A stretch of DNA of 64,000 bases from Rhododendron vialii (taxonomy: Eukaryota; Streptophyta; Magnoliopsida; Ericales; Ericaceae), in assembly GCF_030253575.1 (NCBI RefSeq), contig NC_080557.1, positions 48,343,501 to 48,407,500 of the forward strand, in the 5' to 3' direction. The notes beneath the pieces were generated by a model. The model was not told where the DNA came from. It saw only the letters and a program-made list of their open reading frames with translations, and ran no database searches. Positions 26,879 through 39,682 of this stretch are shown here, one piece after another; position 1 is the stretch's first letter, and each line of letters begins with the position of its first letter. A program made the translations under genes and the position numbers.

Positions 26879-27288
26879 CCAGAGACATTCCTACAATCCT
26901 ACTACTTGTGTCACCGAAGATGTCCAAATATCCATCTTTCTCATCAGAACAAGTGGGAAGTGAAAAAACATGAAAAATTATACAAGTATCTAGTGGAAAC
27001 TCTTCATGCCAATATCAACTAATTCACACTAGTATGTGAACAAAATTTGAGAGAGAGAGAGAGATCTCATAAAATCAAAGCTCTCATAGGGAAGTACATT
27101 AATACATTTCAAAGCACCCAAAAGTAGGAGATGGTAGTACAAGATTCCTTAAGTAAGAAAGAACTCATCTCATTTGTCATCCACTAGATAGAAGACTACA
27201 TGATATTCAACAACCATGTACAACAACTTAAAACTTTATTCAACTTCGATTGTTACCATTGAAAGTCACCAGTTTAAGCACTGCTGGC

Positions 27289-30200
27289 CTAATGTTCCTC
27301 GTCGATTGCAAGAGGGACGGACTTTACCTGAAACAGGGTAAGAATGATGAGATTTCAGCAAGATTTTCAGTTTTATGCTGCCATCAAGAATTAATACCAT
27401 TATGAAGCATATGACAGGGTGTATTTTAACAAAATCTGAAGCAAGTCTTAAGAGGGTTCGAGAGCTCACCAAAGCACGGTACTTGAGAATGTAGAACATC
27501 TCAAGGTATCGCCGGGTTTCACGCCTCTCGAGTTTTGAAACATACTTCCAGAAACCATACACTCCAGCTAATGTCATTAACCTTTCAGAGTAAATCTTCC
27601 ATGTGTACCTACAATACAATGAAAACCCATTACTCCTATTTGTTTTTGTTTTTTCGGTTTGGTTAGTTTCCTCATTTAAAGTCATGAACTTTCAATTCCA
27701 TAAAGAAAGACAAACCTATCTAGGATCCTTTGTAGTCCGGCTTTAGAGATTTCCTCCCAGTAGGTGGGATCTTCCTTGCACCGTTGGAAAAAATCTACTA
27801 AAAGTGATGCAACGTCATCGGGGTGGTAGGGGTCAATATGGAACCCTGATACTCCATCTTCAATAATCTCCGCAGGACCACCATGGCAAGTGGCAAATGT
27901 TGGAAGGCCACTGACCATGGCCTCCACAACTGTAAGCCCAAAGGCTTCATAAAATGCAGGCTGGATCCGAAAAGGAAGAGTTAGTCCAACCGATTAACCG
28001 TATCAACCCGGGAATCCATGAAAATGTCACATAGGACATTTGTAATAGGTGTCAAAACAAGCCAATATTTAGGTACACTTTGAAGAGTTTCATATGTTTC
28101 CATGTGTTTCGATAGGTGTCGGTGGAAATATTGGAATTTCCAATATTTCCATTGATGCTTCGTTACGTTGTCGTAGGAAACTGAATGTTTCGACTGGTTC
28201 AATGGAAACACAACAAATTTTTGTTTCTTTATCTTCACCCGGGCCTTCTGTTTCTCACCCAAACTGCTGAGATTTTTCCAACTTCAACACTGAAGCTGCA
28301 ACCCCCAGACCCAGCGAATCCAAATTCTGAGTCATATTACGTTATCCAGGAAAAAAAGACCTAAAAGTAACAGACATTATACCTGCACGAATACACCTCT
28401 CTTGTCAGCAATGTAGCGATAGAGCTCGCCATTACGTGCTCGATTTGTTTGAGATGACAACCATCGGAACTGACCATGCAAGTTGTATTCCTTCATAAGC
28501 CCATGCATCTTTTCAATTTCAGCAATTTCTTCTCTGTCACTTGATTTCTTCACATCATTGTAACCTGCTACCAAAACAAGGTTTACCAGTTCCCTTAGCT
28601 TGGTATTCTTAGCATAGCACTCTACCAGCCCTGTGATGTTTTTCACACGGTCAAGCCTTGCCATGGAAAAGATTATGGGCTTTGACGGATCACTCAATGT
28701 TCCACTGCATCATGTCAATGGAAGATCTTGGATCAGAACTCATCATATGTGTAATACTCATAAAGTAAAAAAGAAAACGAACAAAAAATCATTGCACTTC
28801 TATGGTTAAGCCTGATAAGAAATCGTCGCAATACAGATGATTGTGATAATGACCAATATAGTGTTAGTAACTCGTAAAAAAAATGAAAACAACAAAATTA
28901 TGCAACATTTACAGCAGCCTTGCATTCCAAGCTTGAGTAACAAAAAAATCTAGAAACAACTCACATATGCTCTTCATTTTGCTCAGGATCATATAACAAC
29001 TTCTCAATTGAACCATGTAGGGCTGTAAGCCTATTTTCCTTGTCTGAGTACGGAAAATAAATGGACATATCTGCCCCTGGTGACACTATATTGAACTTTG
29101 GATCAAAAACATCAATGCCATGAACAACTCGGTACAGGCCTGGAAGTGTGAAAGCTGTATGGCTCTCATACTGACCAACGGTATTCTTCCTGAAACGATA
29201 AATGACGTAAAATACCAGTTAAGGCACCTGTGCGTCACTAAGAAGCAATCATAATGGCAAAATATTGGAAAAACAACTATAACCGGAGAATAGCACATAT
29301 TAGATTTTTCAGAAGACAAGGTAAACATACTATCAATCTCCAAATTAGATGCAAACACACATTTGAATAACCTAAAACGTCCATGCGGTCACCATTAGGA
29401 AAACCTTTCAAACTGCCTTTTCTGTTGTTTAGGAAGAACCAAACAATAGTTCCACAAATATTCCAAACAAGCATCAAATTTATGTTCTGAGGGAACAATA
29501 AAAACTGCCTCCAATACAAACTGAAATTCTTAAATCGAAAATGAGGTCCAGGCGTCCTGTCACTACTTGATGCAAATTCTTGGTTATTTTCATGTCAACG
29601 GTAGAAATAGCATTTACAAGCACACAGCTTTAATGGTTCTCTATTGCCTATTTAGCATAGCGAGCAAGAGTCTGCAAAAAAATAAACTGAAACAATATGG
29701 ACCGTCTTTCTCTGGATGGCTATCTCTAAGTAGGACTACCATTTTTTTAACTATCGAAAACAACCCCAAAATCTAACTCCATGGGATCAACTCCATGGCA
29801 CACGTATGACTACTTTTTTTTAACTATCGGAAACAGCCCCAAAATCTAACTCCATGGCACAGAATCTGTGTGTGTGAAATAACTCTCTTTACAAAGTTAA
29901 CGCAAGTATATTGCTAAACCCACAGCCAATTACAATTAACCTCTATGGCTGCTCTAGACAATGCCATGTTATGCAGCTACATCCCTTTCTACGGAAAAAA
30001 TTCCTAAGCACCTGATGGCAACACACAAATTGACAAGATACCAGTTTCGGAGACTTCAAAATGCATATACAATATATATGATCATCTTGGTATGGCAAAG
30101 AGGCTTACGTTCCGGCGATCTCTTGGTATGTACTGGTGATGATAAAATCAGAATTATTCATGGCAATTAGATCAGCAGTAAATTGGGCTGAGAAGTGGTA

Positions 30201-33200
30201 TTTATCCTCAAAATTCTTCCAATATATGTCTGAGTCAGGATATTTTGTTTTCTCCAAAGCATGAGCAATGGTGCACTGCAAAATCATATTTCCAAATGTT
30301 TAATTTAGCTCACAGAAAATAATTTCATGAACTTTTAATGTATTTATTTAGAAAAAGGATAATCTACCGACACTTCTAACCTGTGTCACTCCCATCTTAT
30401 GAGCTAACAAAGACGCAACAAGATTTCCGTCACTATAGTTGCCAATAATTAGATCTGGAACACCTTGTAGTTCAGCAGCAATTTCACTAGCCGCATCCTG
30501 ATAAACAACATAACATACACAACGAAAGTTACAAAACGAAACCACGGAAGCATGGATATATCATGAGCCAGTATGATTGAAGTTATCATACAACAATCAC
30601 TGCACAAACTAGCTTTTTAAACATAGTTTTACCACAACATAAGTTGACCAAAAACAACTTTATTCAATTTAATATCTCTTTCGACCATTGTCAAATGTTA
30701 GACATGAAACATAATATCCTAGGGTAAGCAAGGACATCTATGTAGAGGTCTTCCTGATAACCTACGGCACTTGAAGCATTCATTCAGAAGCTAAGTAGCA
30801 ACCAAATGAACTGTGTTCCCCCACCCCCATGCGATACCAGGGGGTAGCTATCTTCTCCAGTTATTAAGCCCCTCACTTTTAAGAAAAGAATTGTCAAAAC
30901 TTTAATTTCTAAATCAGTAGTACCTCTGCAAATTTCTCCAGATAAGGCCATACATCAAACCTTGAGATCCATTTATGAAGAACTCCTTTTTCTGTTCTAA
31001 AAGGAACTCGCAGAATATGTGAATGTTCAGTTCCACTAATTCTTTCAAGCCGCCGGTTGCATGAAGTTCCTTTTGCATCAGGTATCAACCGTGTCACCTT
31101 AGACAACAAGTGAAAACAGTATTAATAAGAATTGCGCTCTCCATAGAGAAGGTGGATAAAGTATCAGTGAGGAATTATGCACAATTGACATCAGCATTGC
31201 AATATTAATTATGTACACTTACTATTAGAATCCTAGGAGTGACATTCAGTCCTTGCTGCTTTGTTTTCATAAGCATTTCATTCTCCAGGGCACGCACTTG
31301 ATCTAGTATGTAGACGATCTGCATATCAACCAAAACAAAAAAACGATGAAGTCAACTACGGTGATTTTTGGCCATGTTCAGCATCAAGCGAGTTGTCCAT
31401 CAGCCAAAAAACGAACAACAATGAAGTAACTTCAGAATTGCGGTGCTTTTTGCTAAGTTATTTTTTCCCCTTTATGTTGCCACTTGTTCAGCATCGAAAG
31501 AGTGGTCCATTTTTACTTCTGCAGAAATTACCATAGCAAAATGAAGAGAACAAGAATTGTACCTGACCACCAGTGTCAGGCAAGCCTAGGACATTTGCTT
31601 GGCCAAAGTACCCATGAACAGACAAAATGACGACGTTAAACACCATTGGTATTCTACCAAGAAAGGTCTCTAAGGCAGAGGGATCAGGAGCTTGGAGGAT
31701 GTCCATGAGAAGATGCATCATCTCCAAAACCCGCTGTGTAGTGTCACCCCAACCTCTTTCAAAACCCATACCTTGCAAGCTGCACGTCATTGGTAATTTA
31801 AAATGTCAAGAACTTAATAATGCTGGTAGGAACTAATAACTTGGAAAATGAACAGATACAAATAGAAGCCTACTCATGTTCCAACTCAGAATAAGGTGCA
31901 TCTGCTGGTAGCTTAGAAAGATAACCCTCCGCCTTTGTCAATGCAGATTGAAGTCTGGGTATACTATATATGCGATCATTCAACATCATTGCCTACATAT
32001 AATAATTGAGAGCTTTAACCATCAAGCCTTGTCTTGTCAAACTCATCCAAAGGATGGATGAAAGTTACGTCCAGTGACAGGCTGTTAAACATAATCCATG
32101 AGTAGGGATTGGAATTTAAAAGGTAACAGATCTAACAGCTCAGCAGTCCCGTAGACATAAGCTTACAAGTTACAACAAAAAACATTGTAAATCCAACTTA
32201 CTTGCCCTTTATGCTTGTGTGCTCGGAGGAAATCAAGTAAAGGCTCCAAAGAATCTTTGCTGCGGAACATGACTGAAGAGAGGTGTCGGTTCAGGAATTG
32301 AACACCATTGCCAATCGACGAAGATCGAGTGGGGCGAGGAAATGATGCATTGAAAGGCTCCAAATCAAGCTCAAGCACATAATTGTCATTGACGCTGGTG
32401 CATTTTAACAGCCAACATGCAGAATATTAGTACTCTTCCGTTAGAATTTGGAAGCTAACCAACTTGCACGAGATTCTTATCAATTAACTACAAAATAACT
32501 AAACACAGGATGAGAAACCACTTACTGTCCATCCACAAGTTGTTCTTTGAACTGAAGATATTCGGACACAGTCAACTGCTCCACACTTAGTTCATGCACA
32601 TTGACACGTACATATTCCCAAACACCAGGCCTTGGACGAACAGCTATAGCCACAAATGGAGGCAGAACTATGGCCTCCTACAACCACAAGTTAAGCAAAA
32701 ATTTGATGAAAACATAAATAAAATCAGAAATGTGAAAAAAAGAAAATATGACATCCAGGACCCAAATCCTCCTGTCAATTTGGAAAGTGGAAACTACGTA
32801 GTAAACGCGAATTGATTCCCACAGAAAAAAGCTTAATATATGTAATCTTAGAAAGGCCTTTGTTTCATGTCCTGAACTTGCAATATCAAATTCCCTTCCA
32901 TATATTACTCGGATGAAAGTAACGGAACAAACACAACTGTTCTGTTTGCCTGAGAAAACGTAATGTGCCTGGGCAATAAAAACTGCAAAATTCTGGTCAA
33001 CTTGTGCCATTACAACAAAATACTCCGTGCAAATTAACTTCACTTATTCACCTACCCTACCAATGGGTAAATATTAACCTCACTTATGATTTGATTACAC
33101 AGTGGGCTCCGCAATCCTACTAGCGATCACTCCACGCACGTTGTCCCCCATTTTAACTAATGAGCTCAGCCACTTCTTTTTTGGGTAATTAATGAGATCA

Positions 33201-33696
33201 CCCACTTATTAAGGTGGCTAAACAAAATTACACTCTACACTAAAATGAACTTAATCAAGATTGTCATATCTTTGTCCACAATTTTACAGGCATCCAAACA
33301 CATTCAAAGAGAAAGTATCGAAAGAGTTTCACCTGAGCGGACTTGAGGACTTCGCCGAAGGGACCATCCCTGAGGGTTAGATGGGCTCTGTCATCGACGC
33401 CAATTATCTTATCAAGCTCGTCGATCAGGTGATGGGGCTGCAGCATCCCCTTCCCCTGAGCCACATACCTTTGAAAAAATAAACAAAGCCCTAAGCTTTT
33501 TGTCCGGAAACAAAACAAAACAAAACAAAAAAATACATATACACACATGTGCAAATAATATAGACAGAGAGTAGGACTAGATGCGAAAAAAGGAAAACCT
33601 GGAGAGGAGAGAGACGAGTTCGTTGCGGTGAGCGGAGAGGGTGTCTTCGACTCTCTCTCTCATACTGGGTATTCGCGACAATTTAGGTGTAGCCAT
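27289..33696 (-). CDS. SUS: Sucrose synthase (SUS2/SUS3-like)
   Basis: Fifteen exons encode 812 aa: 33696-33599, 33468-33333, 32677-32526, 32394-32202, 31992-31874, 31779-31563, 31318-31223, 31097-30924, 30497-30381, 30275-30109, 29189-28965, 28704-28383, 27960-27716, 27608-27470 and 27327-27289. It reversibly cleaves sucrose with UDP to UDP-glucose and fructose, feeding cellulose, callose and starch synthesis. The N terminus holds the regulatory Ser11 in RIPSMRER, a CDPK-type site. The GT-B part has [33 protein letters not shown] and the E-x7-E pair Glu677/Glu685 in [12 protein letters not shown]. It ends [20 protein letters not shown]. The overall wording resembles Arabidopsis SUS3, so I place it in that clade. 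All junctions are in frame with GT-AG introns. The last exon is only 39 bp. Intron 10 (920 bp) has an internal duplication near 29735-29862. Confidence 0.95.
29735..29862. repeat. Short tandem duplication in sucrose synthase intron 10
   Basis: A segment of about 55 bp containing AACTATCGAAAACAACCCCA and ATCTAACTCCATGG is repeated with a few differences after a short spacer. Confidence 0.7.
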
Positions 33697-34202
33697 TGAT
33701 GGGATTTTGATTTCTAGTTTGTGGGATTCAGATTTTTCTCGGTGATCGGTGGGAAGAAAGAGAAGTTTCTGGAAATTAATGGGATACCAGAGACTTGATC
33801 AAGAAAGCTGTTAGCTGTAGGGACTTGAGAGTTGAAAGACAGAAAGTATGCACATTTACGTATAATTTATAAAGTACTCCACATAGGAGAAAAAAGAGAG
33901 GAGGAAAGGAGGGAGAACTGAGAAGGTGGTGGCCAGGGAAGTTTTAGTAAATATACTGTATAATTGGATTGGATAATGATAAAAAAGAAGAAGAAGAAGA
34001 AGGGATTGGATAGAAAACCATGCCCAGAAAAGCGGTTTTGAAGGTGGATGTTTTGGTCCATAGGAAGACAAATGGCTCCACACAACAGCGGCACTGCCCC
34101 TGTATTGGCGTGGAGAATCTTGTTTCCGTGTTTTTTTTTTTTAAACGTTTTTTAAACGTTATCACGGATTGGGTTTTGATCCGGGAAATATCAAGAGCCT
34201 GA
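33697..34202. promoter_or_regulatory. Sucrose synthase promoter and 5' UTR region
   Basis: This minus-strand upstream region carries the TATA candidate and an AAG-rich tract near 33982-34000. Overlapping Leu/Phe/Ser-rich frames on the minus strand are low-complexity and not genes. Confidence 0.45.
33865..33871 (-). promoter_or_regulatory. Candidate TATA box of the sucrose synthase gene
   Basis: On the minus strand TATAAAT lies about 170 bp upstream of the ATG, leaving room for a 5' UTR of about 140 nt. It was chosen on sequence and distance only. Confidence 0.45.
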
Positions 34203-34440
34203 GGTCCTGTTTCAGAACATTTTTTTAAAAAATAAATACTTATTTCATATTTTTAAACTTAAAAATAATATAAATAATTTTTTTTTAAAATTTTTTTTGC
34301 ACCGTATAAAAGATCTCGATAAGATCTATCAAATAAAATTCATATTGCTAAAAAAATTATTTGTGTAAACACATTATTTTTAAACTTAAATTGCCTTTCT
34401 TAAAAACATAAGTATGTATTTTCAGTTTTCGGAACGGGCC
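34203..34440. mobile_element. Tourist-like MITE with TGA target duplication
   Basis: The ends GGTCCTGTTTCAGAAC and GTTTTCGGAACGGGCC are inverted with few mismatches. TGA flanks both sides (34200-34202 and 34441-34443), the 3-bp duplication length of PIF/Harbinger elements. The core shares GTATAAAAGATCT and ATCTATCAAA with the elements at 35030-35831, 39126-39366 and 48173-48413. Confidence 0.7.
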
Positions 34441-34553
34441 TGAATGCGACCTTTCCTAGCCTATTCTTATCCAATTGTTGGCGATAATCCAATTTCCTAA
34501 TCATGACTTTTCGTTTGTCTACCGGGAACGTGGTTTGGAAAATCAGAAAGTCT

Positions 34554-34926
34554 ACCCACACAGCAGATTTGTGAACAGATTATGCACAGATTTTATTGTG
34601 GGGCCCACCACGGATTCCACACAAATCATCCGAGCCATTCATTAAATGTAAAACATTTTTTCAAATGTCCCCGTAAAAAATAAGCTCAATCCAGTACCAA
34701 TAGGTACTCGATCCAACCATATAACTTTTCATTATTTGAAAATATGAATGAAAAGTTAAATGGTTGGATGAAGCACCTATTGGTATCGGATTGAGCTTAT
34801 TTTTTACGGGGACACTTGAAAAAATGTTTTACATTTAATGAACGGCTCGGATGATTTGTGTAGGACCCGTGGTGGGCCCCATAACGAAATCTGTGCACAA
34901 CCTGTGCACAGATCTGCTGTGTATGT
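34554..34926. mobile_element. Long fold-back MITE
   Basis: Almost the whole 373 bp is an inverted repeat. The left end ACCCACACAGCAGATTTGTG pairs with the right end CACAGATCTGCTGTGTATGT, and AAATGTAAAACATTTTTTCA pairs with its complement at about 34818-34842. The centre is near 34735. No coding capacity. The superfamily is not assignable from the ends alone. Confidence 0.75.
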
Positions 34927-35029
34927 AGCAGGACTCTTGGAAAATTCTAACACCACGCACATTCACACACCCATACTTACAACAAGGGTGGGCCCACACA
35001 CCTTTATTGTGAGTGTAGGTGTGTGATTG

Positions 35030-35831
35030 AGGCTCCGTTCCGGAAACCTTCTTAAAAAATAAGTACTTATTTTGCCACTTCTAATTCAAAAATAAGAAGG
35101 GGCATTCCACAAAATCTTTCTTAAAAAGTTCATTTCACATTTTCAAACTCAAAAATAATGTAAATAAAAAAAAAATTCAATTTTTTTTGCACCGTATTAA
35201 AGATCTCAATGAGATCTATCAAACAAGATCCATAGAAGTAGGAAAATTATTTGCGTAAACACATGATTTTTGAGCATGAAGTTGCCTCATACAAAAAAAA
35301 AGACTGTTGCTATGATAATGGGCGCCGGCGGAGGGAAATCGTACCGGCAGAAGCGCCGGGCCGTCTCCGACCACCGGACGGCCGATCCGAGCCGTCCAAA
35401 AATTCTATAAAAAAAAAACCAAAGGGGCCTGCGCGGGAATCAATGGCATCCGAGGTGTGTAGGGTGCTTGATCCGAGCACCCCTTTTCCGTGTATATATG
35501 ATGATTCATAGCACCCCTTTTTCCGTGTATATATGATGATTCATATATATACAGAAAATGGGTGCTCGGATCAAGCACCCTACACACCTCGGATGCCATT
35601 GATTCTCACGTGGGGCCTCCTTGGTTTTTTTTTTTAGAATTTTTGGACGGCTCGGATTGGCCGTCCGGTGGTCGGAGACGGCCCGACGCTGCCGCCGGTA
35701 CGATTTCCCTCCGCCGCCTATTGGTACTTATATAAATTCTACCAAAATAATTACCCTCCTTCTTATTTTCTGGAGCAACCCTTCTTATTCAACAAAAAAT
35801 AAGTACTTTTTTTTGTTTCTGGAACCCAGCT
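35030..35831. mobile_element. Tourist-like MITE carrying a nested fold-back element
   Basis: The left end GGCTCCGTTCCGGAAACC and the right end TCTGGAACCCAGCT are inverted, with TGA on both outer sides (35027-35029, 35832-35834). The inner flanks match the 34203-34440 family. A second palindromic element (35312-35730) interrupts the middle, so this is an insertion within an insertion. Confidence 0.6.
35312..35730. mobile_element. GC-rich fold-back element nested in a MITE
   Basis: Two arms of about 180 bp are inverted copies. They share GCCGGTACGATTTCCCTCC with its complement, the GGACGGCTCGGAT and CCGGTGGTCGGAGACGGCC motifs, and GGGTGCTTGATCCGAGCACC. The centre near 35515 has a duplicated TTTCCGTGTATATATGATGA stretch. 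It is far richer in GC than its host element. Confidence 0.7.
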
Positions 35832-35954
35832 TGAGTGTATAAATGGGTATGATAATAGAATGATTGAATGATTGACGTGGTTTGGCTTCTTGCCTTCTTT
35901 CTCGAATTGGTTTTCTTGTTTTATGAATTGGTACACAGTAATGGTCCCACACAG

Positions 35955-36290
35955 ATGTGTTCGCACATATTTTATACATACATTTTTGTGAGGGTCATAG
36001 TGGGGTTTTACAAAATGATTCGAACCGCTTATTTTTTAAAAAATATTCTTTGGAGGATTCTTGTAAAAAATTAGTTCCAACAGATATCGGTAAGAGCTTT
36101 CTAAAAAATCGTAGGGCGAATCATTTTGTTTTGCCCTGCGAATTCTGAGAAAGTCCTTATCGATATCCGTTGGAGCCGATTTTCGACAGTAACCCTCCAA
36201 AAAATATGAGCAGTTCGGATTATTTTATGGGATCCCGATATGTGCCCCACAAAAATGTATATGCATCATACGTGCACAAAAATCTATGCA
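35955..36290. mobile_element. Fold-back MITE
   Basis: The left arm has ACATACATTTTTGTGAGGGT and TTACAAAATGATTCGAACCG. The right arm contains their near complements, CGGATTATTTTATGGGATCC and GTGCCCCACAAAAATGTATA. The central part repeats TTCTxAGAAAG-like motifs around 36110. Ends are approximate; no coding capacity. Confidence 0.65.
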
Positions 36291-37107
36291 AGTATCACGG
36301 TTGATTGGTAAATAAAACAAGAGTACTCTGTAGCAAGGAAAAACAAGTACCGGTCCACCATCTTCAAATTTTATATTATGTATGCTTTCGTTGAAAAGCG
36401 AAACACGATTAGGTTATTTCTCTAAATAATAGTAAAAAATATGAACATTGATTCGGACATCTCGAGTGATTAAAAAAATGTACAGAACACAAAGAGAAGA
36501 AGGTTTGAGTACCAACCAACTTAAAACTAAAAAAAAGTGAGATATTAGATGCCTTAGAGGAATTCAACAAATAGTACTCATATAGAGCTAACAACGGAAC
36601 CGCGTAAAAAGATCAGTATTGCTTATCAAAAGTCCCCGTAATGTGAAAAATGAGGAGGTGGGATTGATCGGTTAGGCGTTAAGTGATAGTGAGTGAAAGA
36701 TGGATTTTTACGCCTTCTCCTATTATGGAGTAAATAGCAGCAGAAGATAAGGATCAAATACTTGAACAAATTAATGGAAGACTTTCACATTTTTAATTTA
36801 TTGCATCTCAAAACCAAATTCGTTACTATCTTCCAACAAGGAGAATATATGGCCACGTGTTTCACATCAAAGGGATATTTGCTTGTGTCCTTGTGGCTGG
36901 TTCTTTCTGCCTTTGGCCCCATACACACCCTTCATAATAGTGTATGAAAGTATGGTAGACCATGGCAAATGACAGGGACTGCAATGGTGAATCACCATGC
37001 AATATTGCATCAACAGTCAGCCTTGAAATTTTAACGGCTAACCCCAAGAAGCGGCCTGGCCCAAGTTGAGTGCATGGCCTTTCCAGATACATACAGTTGG
37101 ATGGGCA
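36291..37107. other. Intergenic, no gene recognised
   Basis: Short frames only, none with a family signature. Confidence 0.4.
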
Positions 37108-37207
37108 AGGACATGTTTTGATAATTAATATCCGCCAAGGACATTTTCATCATTAACAATTGTTTTTAGCCTGTCCTTAGAATGTATTAATTATCAAAAC
37201 ACGTCCT
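37108..37207. repeat. 100-bp inverted repeat
   Basis: AGGACATGTTTTGATAATTA at the left end pairs with TAATTATCAAAACACGTCCT at the right end around a spacer of about 50 bp. This is probably a miniature DNA transposon remnant. Confidence 0.6.
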
Positions 37208-37338
37208 GGGCCGTCATTTTTCCTAATTAAGCATCTAGGCCCAAATTTTCGATCCAACTTCAGCAACATTAATTGTCCGCGGTTGGGCTATATATTAATT
37301 TCAAGCCTTGTTCAAGTCAGAAGTGAGCACAATGGCGC

Positions 37339-37341
<3 letters not shown>

Positions 37342-37430
<89 letters not shown>
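37342..37430. repeat. Long (CT)n microsatellite
   Basis: About 44 uninterrupted CT units, the longest microsatellite in the window. Open frames across it are Leu-Ser or Arg-Glu repeats and not genes. Confidence 0.97.
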
Positions 37431-37432
<2 letters not shown>

Positions 37433-37724
37433 GTCACCAAGGATATATCGTCCAACGGAAACTTGTCGGAGAACATTGCATAAGGAAATTAAGAGGAAGA
37501 TCATCTGATACGAAGCACCAAAGAGAGGAAAAAAACGCTCACCCTCTCCCAATAGTGTAAATCGAAGATACAAGCATGACTTATTTGGAAGAAGAATAGG
37601 ACATTTACAGGGACGGAACCAGAATGTTACCCTAGTAATGACGAAATATATGCGGAAAAAAAATTGCATTACAATAGTAATAGTCATCGACGCTAGAAAA
37701 AATTAAAATAACATAACAAAACAA

Positions 37725-37795
37725 AAACTATAGTAAATGACGTTTTTCATTTACACATGGAATTAAAAAAAAAAAAAAACTATAGTAAATGATGT
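37725..37795 (+). mobile_element. Ultra-short retroposition scar
   Basis: A 33-bp insert (37744-37776) that ends in an A run is flanked by 19-bp repeats beginning AAACTATAGTAAATGA (37725-37743 and 37777-37795) with one mismatch. Confidence 0.65.
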
Positions 37796-38483
37796 CATAT
37801 TTTTTCAATATAGTGCAAATACCATCTATTACTAAGACAAACTCAACAAGGGATTCAAAACATTCAATAATTTCTCTAACATCAATTAAATATGGACAAA
37901 TTGAAGAAGACTAACCTTTTTCTCAATAAAAAGTTTGAGAAATCCACACAAAACGCCAAACGATAAATGATTTTTGAATGTTTCGAAAGTCCACCACTGC
38001 TCTAAATGAGAAATCCACATAGTGCTACCATCGAAAATTTGGAACTGAGAATCAAAAATAAAAAGAAATCCACTACTGCAGAGCATTTAGGTTAACTTGT
38101 TTAGTTTTATAGGTTAATTAGTTGTTTTAGAGTTAAAGTGGGAGTTTTTTTTTTCTTTAATTTCACCTCATCCTTTATATTATTTCACTTTGGTCTATTG
38201 AATTTAGGTTTAAAATACTATTCTAGATTTCCTTTCTTAAAAAAAAATAGAGAGTTTAGGACGAGTATGTAACAAAAAATAAGAACAAAAATCTAGCGGT
38301 GGTGAGACTATATGAGTTGGAGATAATATTTTTTTTACATATAATAATTGTATTTTTTAAAATTCTTGTCATGGCGGCTTCCGCCATTAATTAGACCCCC
38401 TCTGATTCCATCCTTCGACATTTGGAGAGATGCCCCGATTTCCTTCACACCATCTTAGGTTTGACTATCGAGATCTAGGTAGA
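37796..38483. other. Intergenic, no gene recognised
   Basis: AT-rich and non-coding, with no supported feature. Confidence 0.4.
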
Positions 38484-38599
38484 CAGGGCCGGTCCTGGGC
38501 ATAGGCCCACCAGACGGTCGTCTAGGGTCTCCAGTTTTGGGCCCAATATATGGCCCCAAATAATGAAATGTTAAATATTATATATGTGAAACATTTTAC

Positions 38600-38719
38600 A
38601 ATAAGTCTATTGTGGTACGGTGGTAACACGCATGCATTCAGATCGAAGGATCGTGAGTTTGATCCAGAACCCTTCAAGTTTTATGCAACAATTTTGGAAC
38701 CTTTACAAAAAAAAAAAAG
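38600..38719 (+). mobile_element. Possible tRNA-derived SINE
   Basis: TGGTACGGTGGTAAC resembles a Pol III box A, and GGATCGTGAGTTTGATCC about 35 bp downstream resembles a box B. The segment ends with an A run at about 38707-38718. It is short and without a clear target duplication. Confidence 0.35.
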
Positions 38720-39125
38720 CTTTGAAATGCAGCGCATGAGGCTAAAACTCGTGACCTAAGATTTTAAAATGACCAGTAGAACCACTCCACCACAACTTAT
38801 CTTGTGTTACATATCGAAAAACTAATAATTATTAAAATAATTTATAAAGAACACACTCAAAAAGTTGAAAGGATCACGGTTTGAATAAAAACGTGATAAA
38901 AAAATGTGAAGTTAATTTTTAATCTCGGTTTGCTAGTACAAGTGTGATGGTTTATATTTTTTTACCAGAGTTTTTGAGAAACTGTAATTGTAGTAATTAC
39001 GTATTTTAACGGTTTGTTTGTCTCCATGATGAAATTAGTGATTCATTTAATCACGTTTTGTTTGATAGCTTCTTACTTCAATCTCGCTTCTGCTTGTAAA
39101 CTGTGATTAAAAAGAGAAAGAATTA

Positions 39126-39366
39126 GGGGGTGTTCTAACTAAGGTTCTTTTTTTAAAAGTTTTTTTTCTTCAATTTTCAAACTCAAATATAATGAAAATG
39201 AAAAATAATTTTTTGATTTTTCTTGCATCGTATAAAAGATCTTAATGAAATCTATCAAACAAGATTCATATTGATAGAAAAATTATTTACGTAAACATAT
39301 AATTTTTAAATTTGAAATTACCTTCTTTTTTTCAAAACCTTCTTTTACTTTAGTTGGAATACCACC
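39126..39366. mobile_element. Tourist-like MITE with TTA target duplication
   Basis: GGGGGTGTTCTAACTAA and TTAGTTGGAATACCACC are inverted ends, and TTA flanks both (39123-39125, 39367-39369). The core shares TATAAAAGATCTTAATGAAA with related members at 34203 and 48173. Confidence 0.75.
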
Positions 39367-39532
39367 TTATACGCTTTCAAAAATTTCAAAATCCCGCGAT
39401 CCCTTTCCACGTTCTGTCCCTTCTACTGCTATAGAAACCCCCATTCTCTCATCTCTCTGTCTCTGCTCAAACCATTGGCGCCGTCGTGCGTGATAACCCT
39501 AGCGCTCCTCCACCAGGTTCGTCCCCCGCCCC

Positions 39533-39537
39533 CGCCC

Positions 39538-39580
<43 letters not shown>
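39533..39580. repeat. Poly(C) and (CT)n tract
   Basis: About 16 C residues are followed by 16 CT units. Confidence 0.9.
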
Positions 39581-39586
<6 letters not shown>

Positions 39587-39682
39587 TATGTAGCTATGCG
39601 TATTTATTACCCATTTGTGCGTTTATTGCTATGTATTGGTGGGTCTATTGCTAAATCTGAAAACCCCAATATCTAACCCTTA

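Larger units (their letters stand above)
26206..27288. other. Intergenic between convergent GH9 and sucrose synthase genes
   Basis: Shared 3' flank of the two convergent genes. It contains a (CT)n tract at 26476-26529 and a (GA)n tract at about 26846-26877, which are complementary and could pair in a read-through transcript. No gene is supported. Confidence 0.5.

Noticed and set aside
33856-34165. Hydrophobic minus-strand frames upstream of sucrose synthase
   Set aside because: Three overlapping frames in low-complexity promoter DNA, with no signal of a real peptide.
37283-37687. Ser-Leu and Arg-Glu repeat proteins on both strands
   Set aside because: Translations of the (CT)n microsatellite only.
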